Part shown: piece by piece, positions 56,688 to 64,000 of the stretch | Position numbering within the stretch: the stretch's first letter is position 1 | How the letters are laid out: each line of letters starts with the position of its first letter | From: Pantoea endophytica | Lineage (GTDB): Bacteria > Pseudomonadota > Gammaproteobacteria > Enterobacterales > Enterobacteriaceae | Reading direction: 5' to 3' | Assembly (NCBI RefSeq): GCF_002858935.1 | Contig: NZ_PJRT01000002.1 | Span: 1-64,000 of the forward strand | Length of the DNA stretch: 64,000 nucleotides | Position numbers and translations under genes: made by a program | The notes under the pieces: generated by a model | What the model saw: the letters and a program-made list of their open reading frames with translations, nothing else | The model's database searches: none | What the model was told of the DNA's origin: nothing

Positions 56688-57251
56688 ATGTTGGCTTCAG
56701 CCCTGACGTTAATGCGTGCCAAAGCGAACTTTGTTCAGCAATTTATCCGCAACCCGCGCAAAATGGGCAGCATCACGCCCTCTTCAGCCGCGCTATGCCG
56801 CACCATGTGCAATGCGGTGAACTGGGATAACAGCCTGCGTATCGCGGAACTGGGTGCCGGAGATGGCGTGCTCACGCGTCACGTGCTGGCGCGCATGTCA
56901 CCGCAAGCACAGCTTGATGTGTTTGAAATCAGCCCGGAACTGGTGAAAAGCCTGCGTGGATTGCCTGATGCGCGCATGCAGGTACGCGCTTGTTCGGCGG
57001 AATATCTCGCCGGGGAATATGATGTGATTTTCTCGGGCCTGCCGCTGCTGTCATTACCGCCCGCCACGCGCGATAACATCCTCAGTGCGGTGCATGATGC
57101 GCTGGGTCCACGTGGCGTATTCGTGCAGTTTCAATACACCTCGTTCACCCAGCCAAATTTGTCACGCTACTTCACCTGGGAACGCCAGCGGGTGCTGAAA
57201 AATATGCCACCCGCGTGGGTTTATCGCTGCACGCGCAACTACGCGCCCTGA
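56688..57251 (+). CDS. Phospholipid N-methyltransferase-like SAM-dependent enzyme
   Basis: A 187-residue class I methyltransferase. RIAELGAGDGVLTRHVLARM is the SAM-binding motif and FVQQFIRNPRKMGSITPSS the N-terminal signature of PmtA-like and rRNA adenine dimethylase-related proteins. ATG 56688 has AGGAGA 6 nt upstream, better than 56649 or 56658. The acceptor is not known; lipid methylation is only suggested by homology. Its end overlaps a convergent gene by 13 bp. Confidence 0.75.
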   Translation: MLASALTLMRAKANFVQQFIRNPRKMGSITPSSAALCRTMCNAVNWDNSLRIAELGAGDGVLTRHVLARMSPQAQLDVFEISPELVKSLRGLPDARMQVRACSAEYLAGEYDVIFSGLPLLSLPPATRDNILSAVHDALGPRGVFVQFQYTSFTQPNLSRYFTWERQRVLKNMPPAWVYRCTRNYAP

Positions 57252-57964
57252 GCCTGCGCGCGCGGCTGCGGCCGCGTTTGTAGCCAGAAGCTGCGCAACA
57301 GTTCGCGCGACCAATCTTCGCCTGAAAGAACCGTGCCATCGTCACTGACGCCCGCCGGTAAACAGGCGCGCATAATCTCGCGGGTAAATTCCGGATGGAA
57401 CTGCACCGACAGCGCCTGCGGCGAATAACGCAAAATCTGACAACCATCCTGCGCCGAGCTCGCCAGCACCTGCGCATGCTGCGGCGGCGTTAACACCGAT
57501 TGCCGATGTGACAACCACGCCTGAAACTCGCCCGGTAGATCGGCCAGCCAGGGATCGTTGTGCGCCTGCGCATTGCGCGTCAGCGGTTTCAGTCCACGCT
57601 CCCAGCCCTGCGGGTTATCGCCCACTTTGCCACCCAGCGCATACGCCATCAGTTGATGCCCGTAACAGACGCCCAGCAGCGGCAGCTCCGCCTCCAGCGC
57701 GCCACGAATCCAGGCGGCGGTGCGTTCGCTCCAGTCAGCGTGATCGGTGACCATCGCCCAGGAACCGCTGAGGATCGCGCCACTGACGCGGTCAAAGGCC
57801 GGTAAATCATCGCCCAGATGCGGACGCACAATCACATAGTCATCGGGCTGCAGTTGCAGCGCGTCGATAAACCAGCGGGGTTGTTCACCAATTTGCGCCA
57901 CAACCTGCGGCGGCGGGACTTCGAGTTGAATCAGAGCAAGAGGTAAAGCGCGGGTGTGTGTCAT
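57239..57964 (-). CDS. Class I glutamine amidotransferase-like protein
   Basis: A 241-residue GMP-synthase-type amidotransferase domain with no synthetase partner. The nucleophile Cys is in LLGVCYGHQLMAYALGG, the His in VQFHPEFT, with Glu following. Members of this stand-alone group often hydrolyse gamma-glutamyl compounds. ATG 57964 (MTHTRALPLA) is preferred to the frame start at 58006. It is divergent from the EamA transporter gene. Confidence 0.85.
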   Translation of the reverse strand: MTHTRALPLALIQLEVPPPQVVAQIGEQPRWFIDALQLQPDDYVIVRPHLGDDLPAFDRVSGAILSGSWAMVTDHADWSERTAAWIRGALEAELPLLGVCYGHQLMAYALGGKVGDNPQGWERGLKPLTRNAQAHNDPWLADLPGEFQAWLSHRQSVLTPPQHAQVLASSAQDGCQILRYSPQALSVQFHPEFTREIMRACLPAGVSDDGTVLSGEDWSRELLRSFWLQTRPQPRAQAQGA

Positions 57965-58152
57965 GCCGAATACGGTCCTCGTTATGGTCGCCTTTCGGAC
58001 ATCCACTTTGACAGTAAATCAGCGACATGTCTTATTTTTCCTGCAAAAGCTAATGCTTAAGCGAAAAAAATGTTGCCCGACATGCCCGAAGTCCGCACCT
58101 TCATGCCATCATTAGCCGGTGATCATCTTTGTACAGCGTGAAGGAAGACCTC

Positions 58153-59037
58153 GTGGCAGTGCGGCATTTTTTAATGGTTCTGATGGTGGTTTCCATCTGG
58201 GCTTTCAACAACGTGGCGGTGAAGTGGGGATTACTGGAACTTCCGCCGCTGTTTCTCACCTGGATGCGCTTTGTGGTGGTAGCGATTGTGCTGGTGCCAT
58301 TCTGCCGCATTACGCGCGCGCAATTGCCGTGGCTGCTGACGCTGGCGTTCACCTTCGGTTTTATGCACTTCTCGCTGCTGTTTGTCGGCATGCGCTACAC
58401 CGATGCCGGCACCGGCGCCATCGTGGTTCAGCTCGGTACGCCGATTGCCATGCTGCTGGCGATGGTGATTCTCAAAGAGAAATTGCGGCTGGTGCAGCTG
58501 TTTGGTATCGCCATTTCGCTGAGCGGCGTGGCGGTGCTGTCGGGCAGTCCGACCATTCCGGCCTGGTGGGTGCTCTGTATTCTGTTGTGCAGCGCGTTTG
58601 GCTGGGCAATCAGCAATATGATTGTGAAAAAATCGCCGCCGATACAACCGCTGACGCTCACCGGCTGGATCTCCTTCCTTGCGGTGCCGATTGTCGGTGC
58701 CGCTTCGTGGCTGACCGAATCCCATCAGTTTTACGCGCTGAGCCACGCCGGCTGGCGCGGCTGGTTTGGCATTCTGTATAGCGCGCTCGCCTCGTCGATT
58801 GTCGCCTATACGCTGTGGTACGCGCTGCTGAAGAAATACAACGTCAACCTGATCATGCCCTATTCGCTGCTGACGCCGGTGCTGGCGGTGTTGATGGGCG
58901 TTTTCGTCTTGGGTGACAGCATGAACAGCTTTAAGATCCTCGGTGCGTCACTGGTGGTGCTGGGCACCGCGATTGCGGTGATCAACCTGCGTAACCTGCG
59001 GATGCATGCGCGTTTTCCGCGCTTACGCCGCCGTTAA
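58153..59037 (+). CDS. EamA/DMT-family transporter
   Basis: A 294-residue inner-membrane protein with about ten helices in two EamA repeats (VSIWAFNNVAVKWGLLELPP, then ASSIVAYTLWYALLKKYNV). The family exports amino acids and other metabolites; the substrate is unknown. I chose GTG 58153, which has AAGGAAG 5 nt upstream; the frame opens earlier at TTG 58129. The C-terminus is basic and cytoplasmic. Confidence 0.85.
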   Translation: MAVRHFLMVLMVVSIWAFNNVAVKWGLLELPPLFLTWMRFVVVAIVLVPFCRITRAQLPWLLTLAFTFGFMHFSLLFVGMRYTDAGTGAIVVQLGTPIAMLLAMVILKEKLRLVQLFGIAISLSGVAVLSGSPTIPAWWVLCILLCSAFGWAISNMIVKKSPPIQPLTLTGWISFLAVPIVGAASWLTESHQFYALSHAGWRGWFGILYSALASSIVAYTLWYALLKKYNVNLIMPYSLLTPVLAVLMGVFVLGDSMNSFKILGASLVVLGTAIAVINLRNLRMHARFPRLRRR

Positions 59038-59083
59038 TGCGCTCTGCTATGCTTGAGTCTCGCGCGTTTTCCGGAGACTCAAC

Positions 59084-60445
59084 ATGGATTCTCAACGTGC
59101 TGCCGCACTGTGGCAGCAAATGTGGCAGGGATTGCGAGGCGCAGACCCGCTTCCCTCGCCGACTTTTCTCCAGCCCGACACTTTTTCCTCTGCCTTTGCC
59201 GTCAGCGAATTAGCGGCCACCAGCATCGGCCTCGCCAGCCAGGCGCTAAGCGATCTGCTCGGCCAATCCGCGCCGGTCAGCGTTAATGTCCGTCTCGCCT
59301 CGCGCTGGTTTCAGCACAGCCTGCTCCCGCTCAATCGACCGCCTGCTGCGCTGTGGGATGAATTCGCCGGTGATTACGCCAGCGCCGACGGCTGGATCCG
59401 TCTGCACACCAACGCGGCTCATCATCGTGCGGCGATGGAGCGCGTGCTCGGCCAGCATGCCGATCGTGCCGCGCTGGCCGATGCGGTGGCCCTCTGGCCC
59501 GCCGCCACGCTGGAGCAGGCGGTGATTGATGCCGGCGGCTGCGCCGCGCAGATGCGCAGCGAAGCGCAATGGCTGCAGCATCCGCAAGGCAGCGCCGTGC
59601 AGCAGGAAGCGCTGATTGCCCAACAGGCCACCGACGCCGCCCCGCCGCCCGCCTGGTCACTGTCGCCCGCGCGGCCGCTGCTCGGCGTGCGTGTACTGGA
59701 TCTCACACGCATCATTGCCGGACCGGTGGCGACACGTTATCTCGCCAGCCTCGGCGCGCAGGTGCTGCGCATCGATCCGCCCGACTGGCACGAACCCACG
59801 CTGGAAGAGGAGATCACCTGCGGCAAACGCTGTGCGCGGCTTGATATCAAATCCCGCGCCGGGCGCGAGCAGCTGCGCCAGCTGTTGCAGCACAGCGATG
59901 TGCTGGTACACGGTTATCGCGCTGATGCGCTGGAAAAACTCGGGCTGGATGCCGATACGCGCCGCCAACTCGCGCCGGGCCTGGTGGATGTCAGCCTCAA
60001 TGCGTGGGGCTGGAGCGGGCCGTGGCGCAACCGGCGCGGCTTCGACAGTCTGGTACAGATGGGCTGCGGCATCGCCGAACAAGGCATGCGCTGGAGCGGC
60101 AATAATCAACCGACGCCGCTGCCGGTGCAGGCGCTCGATCACGCCACCGGTTATCTGATGGCCGCGGCGGTGCTGGAAGGTTTGCGTCAGCGCTTGACCA
60201 ACGGCGTTGGCTGGCAGGCGCGCTTATCGCTGGCACGCACCGCGCGGCTGTTGCAGCAGTTCGGTGACGCGCCGCAGAATGCGCAAAACGGTATACACGC
60301 GCAGCACGATGACGCGCTGAGCGCGATAGAGATCAATCAGTGGGGAATTGCAGAGAGATTGCGCGCCGCAGCGTATTTGCCCGGCACGCCAATGATCTGC
60401 GCAACGCCAGGCGTGAAGCTCGGCAGCAGCGCAGCAAGCTGGTAA
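59084..60445 (+). CDS. CaiB/BaiF-family (class III) CoA transferase
   Basis: A 453-residue CoA transferase. The recognisable N-terminal core starts only at about residue 205 (VRVLDLTRIIAGPVATRYLA), with DVLVHGYRADALEKLGL and GFDSLVQMGCGIAEQG (likely catalytic Asp) after it. The first 200 residues (SVNVRLASRWFQHSL, WIRLHTNAAHHRAA) recall the other half of the fold, so the protein looks like an unusual arrangement of the domain. CoA donor and acceptor are unknown. Confidence 0.8.
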   Translation: MDSQRAAALWQQMWQGLRGADPLPSPTFLQPDTFSSAFAVSELAATSIGLASQALSDLLGQSAPVSVNVRLASRWFQHSLLPLNRPPAALWDEFAGDYASADGWIRLHTNAAHHRAAMERVLGQHADRAALADAVALWPAATLEQAVIDAGGCAAQMRSEAQWLQHPQGSAVQQEALIAQQATDAAPPPAWSLSPARPLLGVRVLDLTRIIAGPVATRYLASLGAQVLRIDPPDWHEPTLEEEITCGKRCARLDIKSRAGREQLRQLLQHSDVLVHGYRADALEKLGLDADTRRQLAPGLVDVSLNAWGWSGPWRNRRGFDSLVQMGCGIAEQGMRWSGNNQPTPLPVQALDHATGYLMAAAVLEGLRQRLTNGVGWQARLSLARTARLLQQFGDAPQNAQNGIHAQHDDALSAIEINQWGIAERLRAAAYLPGTPMICATPGVKLGSSAASW

Positions 60446-60448
60446 CGA

Positions 60449-61009
60449 TTACGCCTCGTCGCCCTGCTCTTCGTTCAGTTCGTCGTACATCGCCTGCATC
60501 GCCTCACGGCTCAATGCCGCCAGCGTGCGATAAAACGCCGTGGTGGCATGCGCTTCCACTTTGCCGAGGAACGCGCCGCACCACGGCAGCAGATACTCAT
60601 CAAACAGCGCCAGCTGCGCGGCGGATTCATCTTCTGCCGACTGATCTTCCAGCCAGGATGCCGCCAGCAGCAGCACGCCAAAGTGATCGGCAGGCGCTTC
60701 GCTCAGCGGCATGCCGCGCGCGCTGAGAAACGCACGCACATCTGCTTCAGCAACACCGTTCGGCCACTGCGATGCGTACGGCGGCACGCTGCACTCGCTG
60801 CCAACAAACAGCGCGTTGTAGTCGGCGGCCAGCGCCTGCGGATCGCTATTCTGCTGCAGGCGCGTCAACAGTTCGTCCTGCTCCAGCGGCCACTGCTGTT
60901 GCAGTTTGCCTTCACGCAGCAGAGTGAACAGCGGCACCAGCAGCGGATCCTGCGGCTGGCGATTAAACAGCGAGCCGATGACGCGGCAGAGTATGGAAAA
61001 CTCATTCAT
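60449..61009 (-). CDS. ycdY: TorD/DmsD-family chaperone YcdY
   Basis: A 186-residue all-helical chaperone like E. coli YcdY. ADYNALFVGSECSVPPYASQ is the family signature (PPYxS). In E. coli YcdY aids zinc loading of the neighbouring phosphatase YcdX and affects swarming. It is 27 nt downstream of ycdX, consistent with this partnership. Confidence 0.88.
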   Translation of the reverse strand: MNEFSILCRVIGSLFNRQPQDPLLVPLFTLLREGKLQQQWPLEQDELLTRLQQNSDPQALAADYNALFVGSECSVPPYASQWPNGVAEADVRAFLSARGMPLSEAPADHFGVLLLAASWLEDQSAEDESAAQLALFDEYLLPWCGAFLGKVEAHATTAFYRTLAALSREAMQAMYDELNEEQGDEA

Positions 61010-61036
61010 GCAACAGAATTCCTTGAGGCAAAAAAG

Positions 61037-61774
61037 TTAAAAATCAGCAAATTCGGGAATCGTTTTGCCGGTGCGCTGTTCGAGGAAGTCGAGCAGGCGA
61101 CGCGGCGTGACATTTAACACGCGATCTTGCGGAAAATCCACTTCGCTGGTGATGCGCAGGCAGTGTTCGAAATTGCCCAGCGTAAACGCGGTATGCGAAT
61201 CGGAACCAAACGCCAGACGTCCACCGGCATCACGCACCGCTTCGGCAATGGCGCGACAGTTCGGTTCGCTGCCCGGACGCGAATGGGTAAAGGAGGAGTT
61301 GTTGATCTCCAGCGCCACATCGTAATGCGCGGCGGCTTCGGCAATCGCGCGGATATCCACCGGGAACTTCGGGTTGCCCGGATGCGAAATGATATGCACC
61401 AAACCGCCCGCCATCGCCGCAATCATCGCTTCAGTGTGATGTGCTTTGTCACGCGGCGCATAAACCGGTTCGTGGAAGCCCGCGACGATCAGATCCAGCG
61501 CATCCAGCATCGGGCCGCTGCAATCGATCTCGCCCTGCTGATTTTTGATGTTGGCTTCGATACCGCGCAGCACGCCAACGCCATCAATCACGCGCGGCCA
61601 AATGCGCATGTTGACGAAATGCCAATAGTGCGGCGCATCGGCCATATCCGGGCCGTGATCGGTAATCGCGAACAGCTTCAGGCCGTTCTGTTTCGCCTGC
61701 GCCACATAATCATGCAGCGTGCTGTAAGCATGCGTGCTGGCAACGGTGTGCATATGTAAATCAACGGGATACAT
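61037..61774 (-). CDS. ycdX: PHP-family zinc phosphatase YcdX
   Basis: A 245-residue tri-zinc phosphatase. [19 protein letters not shown] carries the HxH motif; [17 protein letters not shown] and FGSDSHTAF supply the other ligands. Length and sequence match E. coli YcdX. The ATG at 61774 (MYPVDLHMH) has GGAG 6 nt upstream. It is the middle gene of ghrA-ycdX-ycdY. Confidence 0.94.
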   Translation of the reverse strand: MYPVDLHMHTVASTHAYSTLHDYVAQAKQNGLKLFAITDHGPDMADAPHYWHFVNMRIWPRVIDGVGVLRGIEANIKNQQGEIDCSGPMLDALDLIVAGFHEPVYAPRDKAHHTEAMIAAMAGGLVHIISHPGNPKFPVDIRAIAEAAAHYDVALEINNSSFTHSRPGSEPNCRAIAEAVRDAGGRLAFGSDSHTAFTLGNFEHCLRITSEVDFPQDRVLNVTPRRLLDFLEQRTGKTIPEFADF

Positions 61775-61798
61775 CTTCATCTCCTGACCCAATGGGAA

Positions 61799-62737
61799 TT
61801 AATAACCGCGCTGGCGATCGACCAAACCACCCGGCTGTTGACCTTGCTCCAGAGCAAGTATGGCATCCGCAATGTAATCCATCGCCTCGCCTGGCAAGGT
61901 AATCGCCGCAGTATGTGGCGTGATTGTGACATGCGGATGAGACCACAACGGATGATCCTGCGGCAGCGGCTCGCGCTGGAACACATCCAGCGCGGCGGCG
62001 GCCAGTTGACCGCTGTTGAGCGCCGCCAGCAGATCGGCTTCTACCACATGCGCACCGCGCGCCAGGTTGAGGAAGCAGGCGCCGTGCGGCAATGCGTTAA
62101 GCAGTTGGCTATCAATCAGGTTGGTGGTTTCCGGCGTGGTCGGCAGCAGATCGATCAGCACCTGCGTGCCCGCCAGGAAAGCATTGAGCTGTTCGCGGCC
62201 ATGGAAGCTTTGCACACCGTCGATCTGCTTCGGCGAACGGCTCCAGCTGCGTAACGGAAAGCCCCACTGACGCAAACTCTCCAGCACGCTACGGCCTAAT
62301 ACGCCCGCGCCGAGCACGCCAATGGTGAAGTTTTCGCGATCGAAACCGTCCAGCTCCTGCCAGCAAGCCTGCTGCTGCAGTTGACGATAGTCGGCAAAAC
62401 GGCGGAACCAGCCCAGCACACACCAGTTGGCGTACTCCTGCATCTGGCGCGCCATGCCGGTATCTTCCAGGCGGAATAACGGCACGGTGTCGGCCAGCAT
62501 CTGTGGATTGTCACGCAGCTGTTTGAGGATTTCGTCGACGCCCGCGCCCATGGCAAATACGCCTTTCAGCTGACGCCCCGCCAGCATCTCGACCGGCGGA
62601 GAACGCACCACCGCATAATCGGCCGGCCCGTTGTCGCCCGGCTGCCAGTCACGCACGCGCGCCTCCGGTAAACGCTGACGCAAACCTTCCAGCCAGCCTT
62701 GCGGCGCCAGCGACGGGTGATACCAGATTATCTCCAT
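61799..62737 (-). CDS. ghrA: Glyoxylate/hydroxypyruvate reductase A
   Basis: A 312-residue D-2-hydroxyacid dehydrogenase that reduces glyoxylate and hydroxypyruvate with [24 protein letters not shown] is the dinucleotide loop, [20 protein letters not shown] contains the catalytic Arg/Glu region, and TPHTAAIT the His. The length is that of E. coli GhrA (312). ATG 62737 has AGGAGAG; codons upstream to 62788 are rejected. It heads ghrA-ycdX-ycdY. Confidence 0.94.
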   Translation of the reverse strand: MEIIWYHPSLAPQGWLEGLRQRLPEARVRDWQPGDNGPADYAVVRSPPVEMLAGRQLKGVFAMGAGVDEILKQLRDNPQMLADTVPLFRLEDTGMARQMQEYANWCVLGWFRRFADYRQLQQQACWQELDGFDRENFTIGVLGAGVLGRSVLESLRQWGFPLRSWSRSPKQIDGVQSFHGREQLNAFLAGTQVLIDLLPTTPETTNLIDSQLLNALPHGACFLNLARGAHVVEADLLAALNSGQLAAAALDVFQREPLPQDHPLWSHPHVTITPHTAAITLPGEAMDYIADAILALEQGQQPGGLVDRQRGY

Positions 62738-62944
62738 ACGACTCTCCTTTTTTTGCTTCAGCCTCAGGCAAATAGCCGTACAGGGCAAGCAAAAACCTTA
62801 GCCTTGAGGCAATTTCTCACGTGATTAATTCCGGGCGCTTCACATTTCCACCGCTGTGCGAGGCTAAGCGGCGCGATTACGACTAAAGTTGTTCGGGTGG
62901 TCAATGCGTTAGCACACCACCTTTTCGGACAAGGAGAAAAACCG

Positions 62945-64000
62945 ATGATAAAAAATGCCGTATTCACGCCCGCGCGTCTGACCTTTTTACTTAGCGCCGC
63001 GTTGCTGGCCGGTGCCAGCGCCGCACACGCCGACGATCAAAGCCGCATGCTCAGCAATCAACCGCAGCCACCGGATGTGCGCCTGGGACCGTTGTTCAAT
63101 GCGGTACAACAGGCAAAATTTTATCCGGATCAGAAAACCTTCGCCGATGCGGTGCCGAAATCCAATCCCTCGTCGATTCTGGCCGACTGGCAGATGCAAA
63201 AAAACCAGCGCAACTTCGATCTCAAGCATTTTGTCGACAGCAACTTCACGCTGCCAAAAGAGGGTGACAAATATGTGCCGCCCGCCGGGCAAAGCCTGCG
63301 TGAGCACATCAACGGATTATGGCCGGTGCTGACGCGTACCGCGCAAAGTGCCAGTCAGTACGATTCGCTGCTGCCGCTGCCCAAACCTTACGTGGTGCCT
63401 GGCGGACGCTTCCGCGAAGTGTATTACTGGGACAGCTACTTCACTATGCTCGGCCTGGCGGAGAGCGGTCACTGGGATCGCGTGCAGGATATGGTGGATA
63501 ACTTCGCCACCGAACTGGATAAATATGGCCATATTCCCAACGGTAACCGCAGCTACTATCTCAGCCGCTCGCAGCCGCCGTTCTTCAGCTTGATGGTTGA
63601 CCTGCTGGCAACGCACAAAGGCGACGACGTCTATCGCCAATACCTGCCGCAGCTGCAGAAAGAGTACGATTACTGGATGGCGGACAGCGACAAAGTGGCG
63701 GCTGGCCAGGCCAGCAAACGTGTGATCAAACTCAGCGACGGCACGCTGCTTAACCGTTACTGGGACGATCGCGATGCGCCGCGTACCGAATCCTGGCTGG
63801 ATGACGTCAACACCGCGAATAAAGCGCCGGAGCGCAATAAGCAGCAGGTTTATCGCGACTTACGTGCGGGCGCGGCTTCGGGCTGGGATTTCAGTTCGCG
63901 CTGGTTCACCGATGCGCACAATCTGGCGTCCATCCGTACCACGCAGCTGGCACCGGTTGATCTTAACAGCCTGATTTTCCACCTCGAACAAACATTGTCT
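62945..64000 (+). CDS. treA: Periplasmic trehalase, N-terminal part (cut by window)
   Basis: 352 codons of a GH37 trehalase that splits trehalose into two glucoses. The signal peptide ends in [23 protein letters not shown] is trehalase signature 1; the second signature and the C-terminus lie beyond the window. AAGGAG is 8 nt before the ATG. The periplasmic location complements cytoplasmic trehalose synthesis by otsBA earlier in the window. Confidence 0.95.
   Translation, partial: MIKNAVFTPARLTFLLSAALLAGASAAHADDQSRMLSNQPQPPDVRLGPLFNAVQQAKFYPDQKTFADAVPKSNPSSILADWQMQKNQRNFDLKHFVDSNFTLPKEGDKYVPPAGQSLREHINGLWPVLTRTAQSASQYDSLLPLPKPYVVPGGRFREVYYWDSYFTMLGLAESGHWDRVQDMVDNFATELDKYGHIPNGNRSYYLSRSQPPFFSLMVDLLATHKGDDVYRQYLPQLQKEYDYWMADSDKVAAGQASKRVIKLSDGTLLNRYWDDRDAPRTESWLDDVNTANKAPERNKQQVYRDLRAGAASGWDFSSRWFTDAHNLASIRTTQLAPVDLNSLIFHLEQTLS

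Overview
The window looks like chromosome from a plant- or environment-associated enterobacterium of the Erwiniaceae, most likely Pantoea or a close relative. The evidence is gene content and order: flhDC-motAB-cheAW, otsBA, ycdXY-ghrA and umuDC all read as close relatives of the E. coli proteins but sit in a non-E. coli order. Short palindromes of a Pantoea-like type recur between genes. The species is inferred, not proven. I saw no rRNA, tRNA or CRISPR array.

Layout. 1-706: the end of an IS481-family insertion sequence, truncated by the window. 808-8135 (minus): flhDC, then motAB-cheAW and one chemoreceptor; the IS lies just beyond the receptor, where cheRBYZ would be expected. 8136-9192: long flhDC control region with a consensus CRP site. 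9193-11417: otsBA (trehalose synthesis). 11957-20641: an accessory, stress-flavoured stretch with an interrupted DUF2913-like gene, fucO, manganese catalase, three unrecognised small or membrane genes, a ycgZ/ymgA/ariR connector cluster with an extra YmgA-like gene and TTGTACA palindromes, an acetyltransferase, and umuDC under a LexA box. 20647-26759: a membrane diguanylate cyclase, catalase katE, a zinc alcohol/formaldehyde dehydrogenase and a periplasmic YgiW-like protein.

26950-39573 is the most unusual part. A FixJ-type regulator converges on an 1853-residue sensor (degenerate Ser/Thr kinase, P-loop ATPase, helical repeats, GAF, PAS, histidine kinase). This sensor is in one operon with a lone receiver, two XapX membrane proteins and an isochorismatase-like hydrolase. 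Divergent to it is a second operon of a YtcJ-like amidohydrolase with a Cys/His-rich tail, a 54-residue membrane peptide and an MFS transporter with a monooxygenase-like tail. The shared promoter region carries three 10-bp repeats at an exact 16-bp period. I infer an uncharacterised sensing plus catabolism/detoxification system.

39600-39935 is a gene-free, strongly self-complementary element with terminal inverted repeats. 39964-44278 holds small metabolic and repair genes (GNAT, LysR, DCC protein, nitronate monooxygenase, flavin reductase, msrA).

44388-54441 is a compact fumarate module: DcuSR, an ApbE flavin transferase, a 926-residue three-domain soluble fumarate reductase, a DASS dicarboxylate transporter and class I fumarase. 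FNR-type palindromes lie in its 604-bp divergent control region. Together they can sense and import a C4-dicarboxylate, interconvert malate and fumarate, and reduce fumarate with NAD(P)H in the cytoplasm.

54543-64000 is ordinary metabolism: aldehyde dehydrogenase, a methyltransferase, a glutamine amidotransferase-like protein, an EamA transporter, a CoA transferase, ycdY-ycdX-ghrA, and the start of periplasmic trehalase treA, cut by the window edge.
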